From Candidatus Bathyarchaeota archaeon B63 (GTDB lineage Archaea; Thermoproteota; Bathyarchaeia; Bathyarchaeales; DTEX01), in the NCBI GenBank assembly GCA_001593845.1, contig LUCF01000043.1:1-7064 (forward strand): a DNA stretch of 7,064 nt, in the 5' to 3' direction. The notes under the pieces were generated by a model. It saw nothing but the letters and a program-made list of their open reading frames with translations, was not told the origin of the DNA and did no database searches. The translations under genes and the position numbers were made by a program. Below are positions 1-5,279 of this stretch, piece by piece. Numbering within the stretch: position 1 is the first letter of the stretch; every line of letters starts with the position of its first letter.

Positions 1-898
1 GTATGCTAAGCATCTCTTCAGGCGGCTTATGCGCGAAAGCCAAGTATATACTGGAGCACTTCTCTCCTCTCAGGGCATCTATCCCCCTGGAGAGAAAGAG
101 CTTCAACCCCCCTATCGTATAAGGTGGATCAGTGAAGACGACGTCGTACATGCCCCTCAGATCAGAGGGGAGCGGATTCCTTAAGTCGTGATGTACAGAT
201 TCAATGTTTAAGCCCTCCTTCTCGGAGATCTCATCTATCAAGCTCACCAGCCTATCGTCTACGTCGATCACCGTTATCCCCCTAGAAGCCCTTAAAAGCC
301 CAACGGCGATAGACGTCAGATCATCGTCTCCCAAGAAGATTATTCTCCTGCCTTCGACATCTCCCTCTTCGAGCATAAAGAGAGCCCTCAAGACCGCTGT
401 CTCAGGCGTGCCGAATGCCTGATCCAGCCATGTGTATGGAGCTGGCCTCATCTCCGCGTACATCCTCAGCTTCTCAACGATGGCCTGGAATCGATCCCCT
501 ATTCTGATAGTCTTCCCGGAGCAGGATTCGCAGATCAGGCTCTCCTTAATTGATAATCCGAGAACATTCTCCACGTAATCCTCACCTTTACCCGTTAATA
601 CGGCTCCACCTTGTCTAGCTAACAACCCCCTCTTCTCCAACTCTCTTCTGACAGCGGCTACGACGGGGATGGGTAACCTCGTAGCAAAGGCCAGCTCCTT
701 AGTTCCGATACGTCCATGACGGTAGACCTCACGGAGTATCCTCCTGACAGCCTCTTTCCCTTCTGGTAGCCTCGCCCGCTCCGAGATCTCCGACAGGATG
801 GAGTCCCCGAACGTCCAGGACTTGGCCTCATCATCTCTTCTTTTAGGACTTGAGAACCTCGATTTCCCCATCTTCATCCACTTAGAATATCGACGCAT
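1..898 (-). CDS. bpsA: N4-bis(aminopropyl)spermidine synthase (branched-chain polyamine synthase), 3' end cut by window edge
   Basis: Hand translation of the minus strand gives 299 open codons from ATG at 898 to the left edge, so the C-terminus is missing. The family transfers aminopropyl groups from decarboxylated S-adenosylmethionine to spermidine, making branched polyamines that stabilise nucleic acids in thermophiles. Visible parts are a winged-helix-like N-terminal domain (about residues 45-110), a CxxC pair (C123, C126), the TWLDQ stretch (156-160) whose aspartate matches the family's catalytic position, the GDDD motif (190-193) in a Rossmann-like methyltransferase fold, the acidic strand end IDVDD (211-215), and DPPYT (257-261). 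Complete members are about 350 residues, so about 50 are probably missing. An in-frame TAA lies at 913-911, so translation starts at 898, or at internal ATGs at 877 or 871. The Shine-Dalgarno match at 898 is poor, so the exact start is uncertain. The gene is divergent from the RHH/zinc-ribbon gene. Confidence 0.92.
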   Translation of the reverse strand, partial: MRRYSKWMKMGKSRFSSPKRRDDEAKSWTFGDSILSEISERARLPEGKEAVRRILREVYRHGRIGTKELAFATRLPIPVVAAVRRELEKRGLLARQGGAVLTGKGEDYVENVLGLSIKESLICESCSGKTIRIGDRFQAIVEKLRMYAEMRPAPYTWLDQAFGTPETAVLRALFMLEEGDVEGRRIIFLGDDDLTSIAVGLLRASRGITVIDVDDRLVSLIDEISEKEGLNIESVHHDLRNPLPSDLRGMYDVVFTDPPYTIGGLKLFLSRGIDALRGEKCSSIYLAFAHKPPEEMLSI

Positions 899-930
899 TC
901 CCTTATTTACTTACATGGAGCCTCCGCTGG

Positions 931-940
931 CTTTATCTTC
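931..940 (-). promoter_or_regulatory. Possible TATA element for bpsA
   Basis: On the minus strand an AAGATAAAG-like element lies about 35 bases upstream of the ATG at 898. That spacing would give a leader of roughly ten bases. The match is modest; the inference rests mainly on position and on the lack of a better AT-rich box in the spacer facing this gene. Confidence 0.3.
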
Positions 941-1020
941 CTTGAGGATTTAATGAAATAAACGGCTCGTCTATGTCAGGCTGTTTATTAACGGTGTGGT
1001 TTATGCCTTTCGCATATACG

Positions 1021-1030
1021 TTTATATATT
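1021..1030 (+). promoter_or_regulatory. TATA box of the RHH/zinc-ribbon gene
   Basis: TTTATATATT is a textbook archaeal TATA box. It lies 51 bases upstream of the ATG at 1081 and predicts transcription starting near 1050. The leader would hold the Shine-Dalgarno sequence AAAGGAG (1064-1070), ten bases before the start codon. It is the strongest promoter-like signal in the window. Confidence 0.75.
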
Positions 1031-1054
1031 ACGTAATCTAATTACATTATGTAA
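1028..1054 (+). promoter_or_regulatory. Clustered palindromes overlapping the promoter; putative operator
   Basis: Two inverted repeats sit side by side between the TATA box and the predicted start of transcription. The first is ATTACGTAAT (1028-1037), a perfect 10-base palindrome. The second is TTACAT-T-ATGTAA (1042-1054), with six-base arms. The unit ATTAC recurs at 1028, 1041 and 1059. A protein bound here would overlap the TATA box and start site, as expected of a repressor. The adjacent gene encodes a ribbon-helix-helix protein, a class that binds short inverted or tandem repeats and often autoregulates. The DNA symmetry is seen directly; the operator role and the identity of the binder are inferred. 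Confidence 0.5.
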
Positions 1055-1080
1055 ACCAATTACAAAGGAGAAATAAAAAG

Positions 1081-1635
1081 ATGCACAGAAAGGATCTCCG
1101 CGAATTTTACAAGGAAGCAGTAAGGGAATGGCGAGAAAACTACAAAAAAGCATTGGGAGAATGGAAGGAGAGATTCAGGAAGTGGAAGGATCAGGCGAAG
1201 GACGAGATCTCCAAGGGCTCCCTCCCCCCGCTTCCACCGATGCCCAGCGTCCCACCTATACCTCAGCTTACACTTCCCGGCGTTAGATCAAACGTGGTTG
1301 CTTCGCGGATAAGCGATGAGGACCTGAAGCTCATAGATATGCTCATTGAGGCTGGCCTCTTCAAAACCCGTTCAGAGGCGGTTGCCTACCTCGTGAACGA
1401 GGGAATAAAGGCCCGCCAGGACATAATCGAGAAGGTCTCCTCCGCCCTTGAGGAGATAAGGAGGATAAGGAGACAGGCTGAGAAGAAGGTTGAGAAGCTG
1501 AGGGTGGAGCTCGGCCTCGTTAAAACCGGAAGCGGGGAGGCTGAATGGACGTGTCCTCAATGCCGGAGAGACCTGTCAAATCTACCGGATGACATAAAGG
1601 TTTGCCCTTACTGCGGGGCTGGACTATCCAAGTAA
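1081..1635 (+). CDS. Ribbon-helix-helix protein with N-terminal 11-residue repeats and C-terminal zinc ribbon, probable transcription regulator
   Basis: This 184-residue protein was not recognised as a named family. Residues 1-45 are a highly charged amphipathic helix with an 11-residue periodicity (10-20, 21-31, 32-42), aromatic at Y10/Y21/F32 and W17/W28. Residues 47-66 are a proline-rich linker. Residues 70-110 read as a ribbon-helix-helix fold: a short strand (NVVASRIS), helix DEDLKLIDMLIEAG, then a turn with TRSEA followed by a second helix. Residues 111-144 are a charged coiled coil. The C-terminus is a zinc ribbon with C158-x2-C161 and C175-x2-C178-G. The start is supported by AAAGGAG at 1064-1070 and a strong TATA box. 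The parts suggest a dimeric DNA-binding regulator, possibly autoregulated through the palindromes in its own promoter. A structural or RNA-associated role is possible, because RHH folds can be recruited for dimerisation only. Confidence 0.88.
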   Translation: MHRKDLREFYKEAVREWRENYKKALGEWKERFRKWKDQAKDEISKGSLPPLPPMPSVPPIPQLTLPGVRSNVVASRISDEDLKLIDMLIEAGLFKTRSEAVAYLVNEGIKARQDIIEKVSSALEEIRRIRRQAEKKVEKLRVELGLVKTGSGEAEWTCPQCRRDLSNLPDDIKVCPYCGAGLSK

Positions 1636-1657
1636 CCCTTTGCTCTACAGCTCCCCA

Positions 1658-1667
1658 TTCCTTTTTC
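1658..1667 (+). terminator. Pyrimidine/T-tract, probable archaeal terminator
   Basis: A run containing five consecutive T in a pyrimidine-rich stretch begins 22 bases after the stop codon of the RHH/zinc-ribbon gene. Archaeal RNA polymerase commonly stops at T-rich tracts without a hairpin. A separate TATA-like box downstream (1721) agrees with the transcript ending here. Confidence 0.4.
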
Positions 1668-1691
1668 TGTCTCCCTACGGAGCCACCTCCA

Positions 1692-1706
1692 GAGAGGGAT
1701 TCTCTC
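1692..1706 (+). repeat. 15-base inverted repeat GAGAG-N5-CTCTC
   Basis: The five-base arms pair perfectly around a GGATT centre. The element lies 15 bases upstream of the TATA-like box of the first RAM gene. It could be an operator for an unknown regulator or a small RNA hairpin. The length of about 15 bases is typical of Lrp/AsnC operators, but the adjacent RAM proteins have no DNA-binding domain, so they could act only through a partner. Confidence 0.3.
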
Positions 1707-1720
1707 ATCTAAGGCAATCG

Positions 1721-1728
1721 TTATATCT
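1721..1728 (+). promoter_or_regulatory. TATA-like box for the RAM-domain gene pair
   Basis: TTATATCT lies 45 bases before the proposed GTG start at 1766. It predicts a transcript start near 1750, just upstream of the Shine-Dalgarno-like AAGGTGG. There is no comparable box further down before dtdA, so this promoter may serve both RAM genes and possibly dtdA. Confidence 0.5.
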
Positions 1729-1750
1729 AATTCTGGGTACTTATTCCTGG

Positions 1751-1757
1751 AAGGTGG
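1751..1757 (+). promoter_or_regulatory. Ribosome binding site that decides the GTG start at 1766
   Basis: AAGGTGG resembles the archaeal anti-Shine-Dalgarno complement (GAGGTGA) and lies eight bases before GTG 1766. An ATG far upstream at 1640 would lie near the terminator of the previous gene and add 42 residues unlike any RAM domain. Confidence 0.5.
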
Positions 1758-1765
1758 TGGGCTTC

Positions 1766-1996
1766 GTGGTTTCGGCATGCGTGCTGATAAGGACCTCGCA
1801 TGGGAAGTTCGAAGAAGCTGTTGAGAGGATCAGGCAAGTCAAAGGTGTGAAGAGGGTCTTTCCAGTGCTGGGAAGATACGACGTCGTGGCAGATGTTGAA
1901 TGTGGGGACATGCCTCAGTTAGGCTCCACTGTTCTCAGGATCGGCCGGCTGGCTGGAATAGTCTTCACCGAGACCTTGGTTGAGATCCAGACATAG
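1766..1996 (+). CDS. Stand-alone RAM-domain protein (Lrp/AsnC effector domain), first of a pair
   Basis: From GTG 1766 the product is 76 residues and begins MVSACVLIRT, the usual opening strand of archaeal single-domain RAM proteins. The fold is a beta-alpha-beta-beta-alpha-beta ferredoxin-like unit that oligomerises and binds amino acids at subunit interfaces. The G36-R-Y38-D39 turn after strand two is the family signature, and the TETLVEI strand closes the domain. There is no helix-turn-helix, so it cannot bind DNA alone; it may tune a full-length Lrp-type regulator or bind effectors by itself. A longer reading from ATG 1640 is open but unlikely. The next RAM gene follows after 11 bases with its own Shine-Dalgarno site, so the two are almost certainly co-transcribed and may form hetero-oligomers. 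Confidence 0.85.
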   Translation: MVSACVLIRTSHGKFEEAVERIRQVKGVKRVFPVLGRYDVVADVECGDMPQLGSTVLRIGRLAGIVFTETLVEIQT

Positions 1997-2007
1997 GAGG
2001 TGCGGAG

Positions 2008-2232
2008 ATGATGAATGCATGTGTACTGCTTAAGGTGGTTCCCACAAAGGCCGAATCCATCCTGGAGACTATAAAGACGATCAAGGGGGTAAGAAAAGCA
2101 TACTTCACATATGGAAGGTTCGACATCGTCGCCTTCCTCGAGATCAGGGACTACAAAGAATTACGGGAAATAACTGGGCGCATAAACGAGATGCCTGGAG
2201 TAAGAAGCACAGAGACGCTTGCTGAGGGCTGA
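2008..2232 (+). CDS. Stand-alone RAM-domain protein (Lrp/AsnC effector domain), second of a pair
   Basis: The 74-residue product is a complete RAM domain: NACVLLKV strand, helix, then G36-R-F38-D39 and a final STETL strand. It is clearly a divergent paralogue of the preceding gene, sharing ACVL, KGV and the GR(Y/F)D turn, so the pair probably arose by tandem duplication. The Shine-Dalgarno AGGAGGTG (1995-2002) overlaps the upstream stop codon. Start is ATG 2008 or the adjacent ATG 2011; the latter is eight bases from the site. Like its partner it lacks a DNA-binding domain. The expected ligand is an amino acid or related metabolite, inferred from the family. The neighbouring dtdA edits D-aminoacyl-tRNA, so a shared amino-acid theme is possible but unproven. 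Confidence 0.88.
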   Translation: MMNACVLLKVVPTKAESILETIKTIKGVRKAYFTYGRFDIVAFLEIRDYKELREITGRINEMPGVRSTETLAEG

Positions 2233-2233
2233 C

Positions 2234-2302
2234 ATGGCGATTCTTCCGTTGGCAGGCAATCCGCCAGCGACGCTGAGGTACGGCTATTTCTTTGGAGGCT
2301 GA
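2234..2302 (+). CDS. Possible 22-residue small protein between RAM2 and dtdA
   Basis: An ATG lies one base after the RAM2 stop codon, preceded by GAGGG (2224-2228) at a five-base spacing, which would allow coupled translation. The product starts MAILPLAGNPP and ends FFGG; it has no charged residue except one arginine and no recognised motif. The reading frame overlaps a stable predicted hairpin (2247-2269), so the stretch may instead be an untranslated spacer. Support is only the ribosome-binding site and the tight spacing. Confidence 0.22.
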   Translation: MAILPLAGNPPATLRYGYFFGG

Positions 2303-2310
2303 AACGCCTC
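2247..2310 (+). other. Two predicted RNA hairpins in the spacer upstream of dtdA
   Basis: Bases 2247-2256 pair with 2261-2269 (nine pairs including one G-T, one bulged A, loop CAAT). A second hairpin, GAGGC-N6-GCCTC, spans 2295-2310. The 139-base spacer (2233-2371) has no TATA box and is less AT-rich than the promoter spacers elsewhere here, so it is probably inside a transcript. A processing site, a regulatory leader for dtdA or a small RNA are all possible; no C/D-box or tRNA hallmark was found. Confidence 0.3.
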
Positions 2311-2371
2311 ATCACTGATACGGATGTACTGAGCGAAGGAAGAGACTGCCTATCATGAGGGGCTCGGCGGA

Positions 2372-3190
2372 ATGATCCTGATGGTCGCCTCGAAGAAGGA
2401 CGAGGCCTCATTGAACATCTCGCGGCAGATGATCGAGAGGCACGGCTTTAAAAGGAAATTCAAGAGATTTATGGGTAACCCTGTTTATTCGAGGGAGATG
2501 CCGAATGGGGAGACCGCTGAGCTGATATTCATCGATCAGGAGCCGATAAACTCGCAGGGTCTTCCCTTCCCGGAATCAGCGGGTTTGCTGATCTTCCTCT
2601 CGAGGCATAAGAGTGAGAGTGGAAGGCCAACCCTCTCAGTCCACACGCCTGGAAACCTAGGAGAGGCCCATCTAGGCGGGATCCCCAGGGCTGTATCAAT
2701 CTCTCCGGCAAGCGCCATGAAAGAGGCGCTGCTCGCCATGAGGAGGGCTCAGGAGGAGATGGACCTCAGATACGATGTTTCTTATGAGTGTACCCATCAT
2801 GGTCCATCATTGATGATGCCAGCTATGTTTGTGGAGCTCGGGAGCTCACCTGATCAGTGGAGGGATGCCGATGCGGCGGAGGCGGTTGCGAGGGGCGCAT
2901 TAGCCGCGGCGTCAGCCGAGAGGGTATACCCAACCGTCATAGGAATCGGCGGCCCCCATTATAATTCGAAGTTCACCTCTAAGGCCCTAACAACTGAGGT
3001 TGCCTTCGGGCATATTATACCGAAGTACGCAATCAAAGGATTAGATGAGCGGGTTCTCAGGCAGTGCATAGAGAGGACGGTTGAGCCCGTTGACAGGGCG
3101 GTCTTGGACTGGAAGGGGATTAAGGGAGCTGATAGGAGGATTCTCCTCGCTATGCTGGATGAGCTTGGATTGAATTATGAAAAAATTTAG
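2372..3190 (+). CDS. dtdA: D-aminoacyl-tRNA deacylase, archaeal/plant type (DTD2 / GEK1)
   Basis: The enzyme hydrolyses the ester bond of D-aminoacyl-tRNAs, such as D-Tyr-tRNA, and so keeps D-amino acids out of protein. It is cytoplasmic and metal-dependent in characterised members. The 272-residue length is normal for archaea. Conserved blocks are the N-terminal ASKKDEASLNI (6-16), SRHKSESGRP (77-86) followed by VHTPGN, ECTHHGP (139-145), FVELGSSPDQW (153-163), GIGGPHY (191-197) and FGHIIPKY (212-219). The histidines in THHGP and GGPHY are the likely metal or catalytic ligands. ATG 2372 is chosen because GAGGGG (2357-2362) lies nine bases upstream, the family start MILxVASKKD follows, and the next in-frame stop upstream is at 2330. 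It runs convergently into rpl10 and may share a transcript with the two RAM genes. Confidence 0.95.
   Translation: MILMVASKKDEASLNISRQMIERHGFKRKFKRFMGNPVYSREMPNGETAELIFIDQEPINSQGLPFPESAGLLIFLSRHKSESGRPTLSVHTPGNLGEAHLGGIPRAVSISPASAMKEALLAMRRAQEEMDLRYDVSYECTHHGPSLMMPAMFVELGSSPDQWRDADAAEAVARGALAAASAERVYPTVIGIGGPHYNSKFTSKALTTEVAFGHIIPKYAIKGLDERVLRQCIERTVEPVDRAVLDWKGIKGADRRILLAMLDELGLNYEKI
3180..3188 (-). terminator. T-tract terminator of the secE-rpl10 operon, inside the 3' end of dtdA
   Basis: On the minus strand AAATTTTTTC (six consecutive T) begins about 30 bases after the rpl10 stop codon. It is encoded by the last lysine codons of dtdA on the other strand. It is the only strong T-run downstream of rpl10 and fits archaeal oligo-T termination; the two transcripts would overlap by a few dozen bases. 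Confidence 0.45.
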
Positions 3191-3217
3191 GAGGGAAGTC
3201 ACGGGTCGATATAACCC

Positions 3218-4069
3218 TTAATCAATCGGCACCGTAGAGGATAATGCTAGGGCTTCCATATGCGCCTTTATTATTAGGGCCTTAATGGTCTGTGGGGTAG
3301 GTATCCCAGCGTTCAATGCAAGCCTATACGCGTCTTGGGCAGCGACTTGGAGGAGGCACGTGATGTTCTCGGCTGTTGGGTAGGCGGCGGATAATGAGAG
3401 GTTAAAGGCCTCCAAGTGGGCTTCGCTTATCATCCGCTTGTAATCCTCAACGTTGATGGCGAGTTCCTCCCCCGGTATTATCAATCCATCATCGTAGACG
3501 ACCTTGAGCGATAACCCAGCCTCAATCGCCTTTATGCCCAGTTTCGAGAGGACAGCGGCGAGGCTTTGGGAGATCACCTCTCCCTTCCTCGCGACGACAG
3601 TGTCCCTGTTGATCCATACGCTTCCCGATTCTATCCGAGTCGGTATGCCGACTGAGCTGAGCTGGCTGATTATCGGCCCTGGGGATAAACCCGTATTCCC
3701 GGCGGGCACCACGATGTCCTCTGTGGCGACGTCCCCGGCCTTCGCTAAGCCCTTAACTTTGCTCCTTTCCAGGATCAGGGACAACCTGAAAGGATTAATA
3801 TCGGTGAAGAGGAAGAGGTTCGGGCCCTTAAGGTATTCTTTAAGCCTCTCCACGTTCGGCAGCTCTTTTAGTTCTGAGATCGCCCTCTCCATGATCGTGT
3901 TCTTGACAACTTGGAGATAAGCTACGCCTTTGAGCTTCTTCCGGAGCTCTTGAAGCTGAGAGGCTCTGACCTTATGGAGGCCAGCTATGCCTACCATCCT
4001 ATACTTGCTTAACAGCCTCTTTATCTCCTCTACCTTCTCAGCCTTCTGAATCAAGACCTGCCTCTGCAA
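3218..4069 (-). CDS. rpl10: Large-subunit ribosomal protein uL10 (archaeal P0), without the acidic C-terminal tail
   Basis: P0 anchors the ribosomal stalk to 23S rRNA and carries P1 (L12) dimers that recruit translation factors. Residues 1-105 form the rRNA-binding domain (KNTIMERA at 56-63), followed by the archaeal insertion (about 106-185, with AGNTGLSPGPI). Three spine helices follow (about 207-228, 232-253, 258-277), each opening with Y/IPT-type turns as in P1-binding helices. The 283-residue protein stops at SSTVPID. Archaeal P0 is usually 300-340 residues and ends in a glutamate-rich hinge plus a GLGxLFG-like tail; both are absent, and no frame downstream encodes one. The start is TTG 4069, supported by GGGAGAG (4083-4077) seven bases upstream. 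It follows rpl1 after 13 bases. No rpl12 lies downstream. Confidence 0.95.
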   Translation of the reverse strand: MQRQVLIQKAEKVEEIKRLLSKYRMVGIAGLHKVRASQLQELRKKLKGVAYLQVVKNTIMERAISELKELPNVERLKEYLKGPNLFLFTDINPFRLSLILERSKVKGLAKAGDVATEDIVVPAGNTGLSPGPIISQLSSVGIPTRIESGSVWINRDTVVARKGEVISQSLAAVLSKLGIKAIEAGLSLKVVYDDGLIIPGEELAINVEDYKRMISEAHLEAFNLSLSAAYPTAENITCLLQVAAQDAYRLALNAGIPTPQTIKALIIKAHMEALALSSTVPID

Positions 4070-4076
4070 ACCGGTT

Positions 4077-4083
4077 CTCTCCC
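4077..4083 (-). promoter_or_regulatory. Ribosome binding site deciding the TTG start of rpl10
   Basis: GGGAGAG begins in the stop codon of rpl1 and lies seven bases before TTG 4069. The next in-frame ATG is codon 25, inside the conserved first domain, so TTG is the credible start. The rare start codon may lower P0 synthesis relative to its neighbours. Confidence 0.6.
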
Positions 4084-4733
4084 TAAAATTTTACCTTCAC
4101 AGCGGGCCCCATAGTCATCTTAACATATATCGACTCTATGTTCTTCATGCCCCTCCTCAGCCTCCTAGCGATTCTTCCTATGACCGCCTGGATGTTCTCG
4201 GCGATCTCATCGTCAACCATGCTCTCCGTGCCGACTCTGCAGTGGATGACGGGCTGATCCCGCGCTCTTACACGGATGATCCTTTTATGCCTCTCTATAA
4301 CTTCCTCAATATTGACGGTTGGGGGGACTGGAGTGGGCATCTTTCCCCTCGGCCCGAGGATCGGACCGAACACTCGGCCGATCAGCTGCATCAACGGGGC
4401 CGCCGCTATAAAGGAGTGAATGCTATTGGCTATCTCCCGTTGCTTCTTTCTGTTATTCATAAGCCCCTCGATATCCGCGGACCCCAAGACGAGGTCTGCG
4501 CCTGCCCTTCTAGCCCTCAAGGCGAGGTCCCCATCCGCGAAGACGCATACCCCCACATTCTTATCGATGGCGTGGGGGAGCTCTATGGTCTCCTGAATTC
4601 TGTTCTCGGGCTTCTTCACATCAACATCTCTGAGATTGATGATCAGCTCTACGGATTGTTTGAAGTTCCTCTTCTTGGCTTTCTCTCTTGCCTCTCTCAG
4701 GGCAGATTTGATATTCGCCGTCTCTACTGACAT
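4083..4733 (-). CDS. rpl1: Large-subunit ribosomal protein uL1 (archaeal L1)
   Basis: uL1 binds helices 76-78 of 23S rRNA and forms the mobile L1 stalk that releases deacylated tRNA; in many prokaryotes it also represses its own mRNA. The 216 residues match the usual archaeal length. Diagnostic features are KRNFKQSVELIINL (21-34), the hinge GRVFGPILGPRGKMPTP (118-134), GTESM (168-172) and the C-terminal YVKMTMGPAVKVKF. The ATG at 4733 has GAGG (4745-4742) eight bases upstream. A 48-base spacer separates it from rpl11, the longest gap within this operon, and may hold a regulatory hairpin. It is followed by rpl10 after 13 bases. Confidence 0.97.
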   Translation of the reverse strand: MSVETANIKSALREAREKAKKRNFKQSVELIINLRDVDVKKPENRIQETIELPHAIDKNVGVCVFADGDLALRARRAGADLVLGSADIEGLMNNRKKQREIANSIHSFIAAAPLMQLIGRVFGPILGPRGKMPTPVPPTVNIEEVIERHKRIIRVRARDQPVIHCRVGTESMVDDEIAENIQAVIGRIARRLRRGMKNIESIYVKMTMGPAVKVKF

Positions 4734-4738
4734 CCCCT

Positions 4739-4769
4739 AGGCCTCGAAACGTGATGATCTTATGAGCCT
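4739..4769 (-). promoter_or_regulatory. Candidate hairpin sequestering the rpl1 Shine-Dalgarno sequence
   Basis: In the rpl11-rpl1 spacer, minus-strand AGGCUC (4769-4764) can pair with GAGGCCU (4745-4739), leaving one bulged G. The 3' arm contains GAGG, the ribosome-binding site of rpl1. A second, orphan GGAGG (4771-4767) has no usable start codon after it. Folding would hide the rpl1 site, as in translational control of ribosomal protein genes. The pairing is seen; regulation is inferred. Confidence 0.3.
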
Positions 4770-4781
4770 CCAATAAAAAGG

Positions 4782-5279
4782 TTATTGTTCACCCGCTTTC
4801 TCTATTAGCCCGTCGTATTTTCCTTCCTCTATCTCCTCCAAAACAGTCTTTGGGTTTTTCTGATCAACCGTTACGCCCATGCTTAGACAGGTTCCAACTA
4901 TCTCCTTAACGGCGGCCTTTAAGTCCCCTGCGAGGAGAGATGGCATCTTGATCTTAGCTATCTTTAACACCTGATCGAATGTTAGATTACCAGCGGCCTC
5001 CGCGCCTGGGGCTCCAGAGCCCTTCTGTATCCCAGCCTCCTTGACTATCAAGGCGGAAGTCGTGGGCATCCCGACTTCCACTTCGAATTCCTTCGTCTCT
5101 ACATCGACGATTATCTTAACTGGGACCCTCATCCCCGCGTAGCTGGATGTCAACTCATTGATCTTATTCACCACGGAGAGCACGTTGACGCCTAAGGGGC
5201 CGAGGGCCGGTCCGAGTGGCGGCCCGGCTGTCGCCTGTCCCCCGCTGATCAGCGCCTCTATGACCTTCTTCTCGGCCAT
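4782..5279 (-). CDS. rpl11: Large-subunit ribosomal protein uL11
   Basis: uL11 binds the GTPase-associated region of 23S rRNA at the stalk base beside P0 and takes part in factor-dependent GTP hydrolysis. The 165-residue product has the N-terminal block GPPLGPALGPLGVNV (19-33), which contacts factors, and a C-terminal rRNA-binding domain from about residue 75 with KGSGAPG (86-92), the GNLTFDQVLKIAKIKM block and a VGTCLSMGV helix (128-136). Its ATG overlaps the spt5 stop codon by one base (TAATG). GGAGGAG (5294-5288) lies eight bases upstream within spt5, so translation is probably coupled to it. Length and motifs are normal. Confidence 0.97.
   Translation of the reverse strand: MAEKKVIEALISGGQATAGPPLGPALGPLGVNVLSVVNKINELTSSYAGMRVPVKIIVDVETKEFEVEVGMPTTSALIVKEAGIQKGSGAPGAEAAGNLTFDQVLKIAKIKMPSLLAGDLKAAVKEIVGTCLSMGVTVDQKNPKTVLEEIEEGKYDGLIEKAGEQ

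Noticed and set aside
1372..1708. Minus-strand reading frames over the RHH/zinc-ribbon gene and its terminator
   Set aside because: No ribosome-binding sites, low-complexity products; the plus-strand frame has clear domains and a promoter.
1640..1765. A 42-residue upstream extension of the first RAM gene from ATG 1640
   Set aside because: It begins at the terminator of the previous gene, includes the TATA box and does not resemble RAM sequence; GTG 1766 has a ribosome-binding site and the family start.
2230..2350. C/D-box small RNA in the dtdA upstream spacer (a GTGATGA C-box-like string on the minus strand, several CTGA on the plus strand)
   Set aside because: The C-box and D-box candidates lie on opposite strands, so no strand has a complete set.
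2151..2411. Minus-strand reading frame across the RAM2-dtdA spacer
   Set aside because: Runs antisense into both conserved genes, product is serine/arginine-rich without motifs.
3504..3920. Long plus-strand reading frame opposite rpl10, and similar ones opposite rpl1 (4242-4730) and spt5/secE (5334-6053)
   Set aside because: All are antisense shadows of well-recognised conserved genes and have no homology-like features or ribosome-binding sites.
4734..4781. Independent TATA promoter for rpl1 (TTTTTATTGG on the minus strand)
   Set aside because: A weak match in a short gap of a conserved operon; co-transcription from the secE promoter is simpler.
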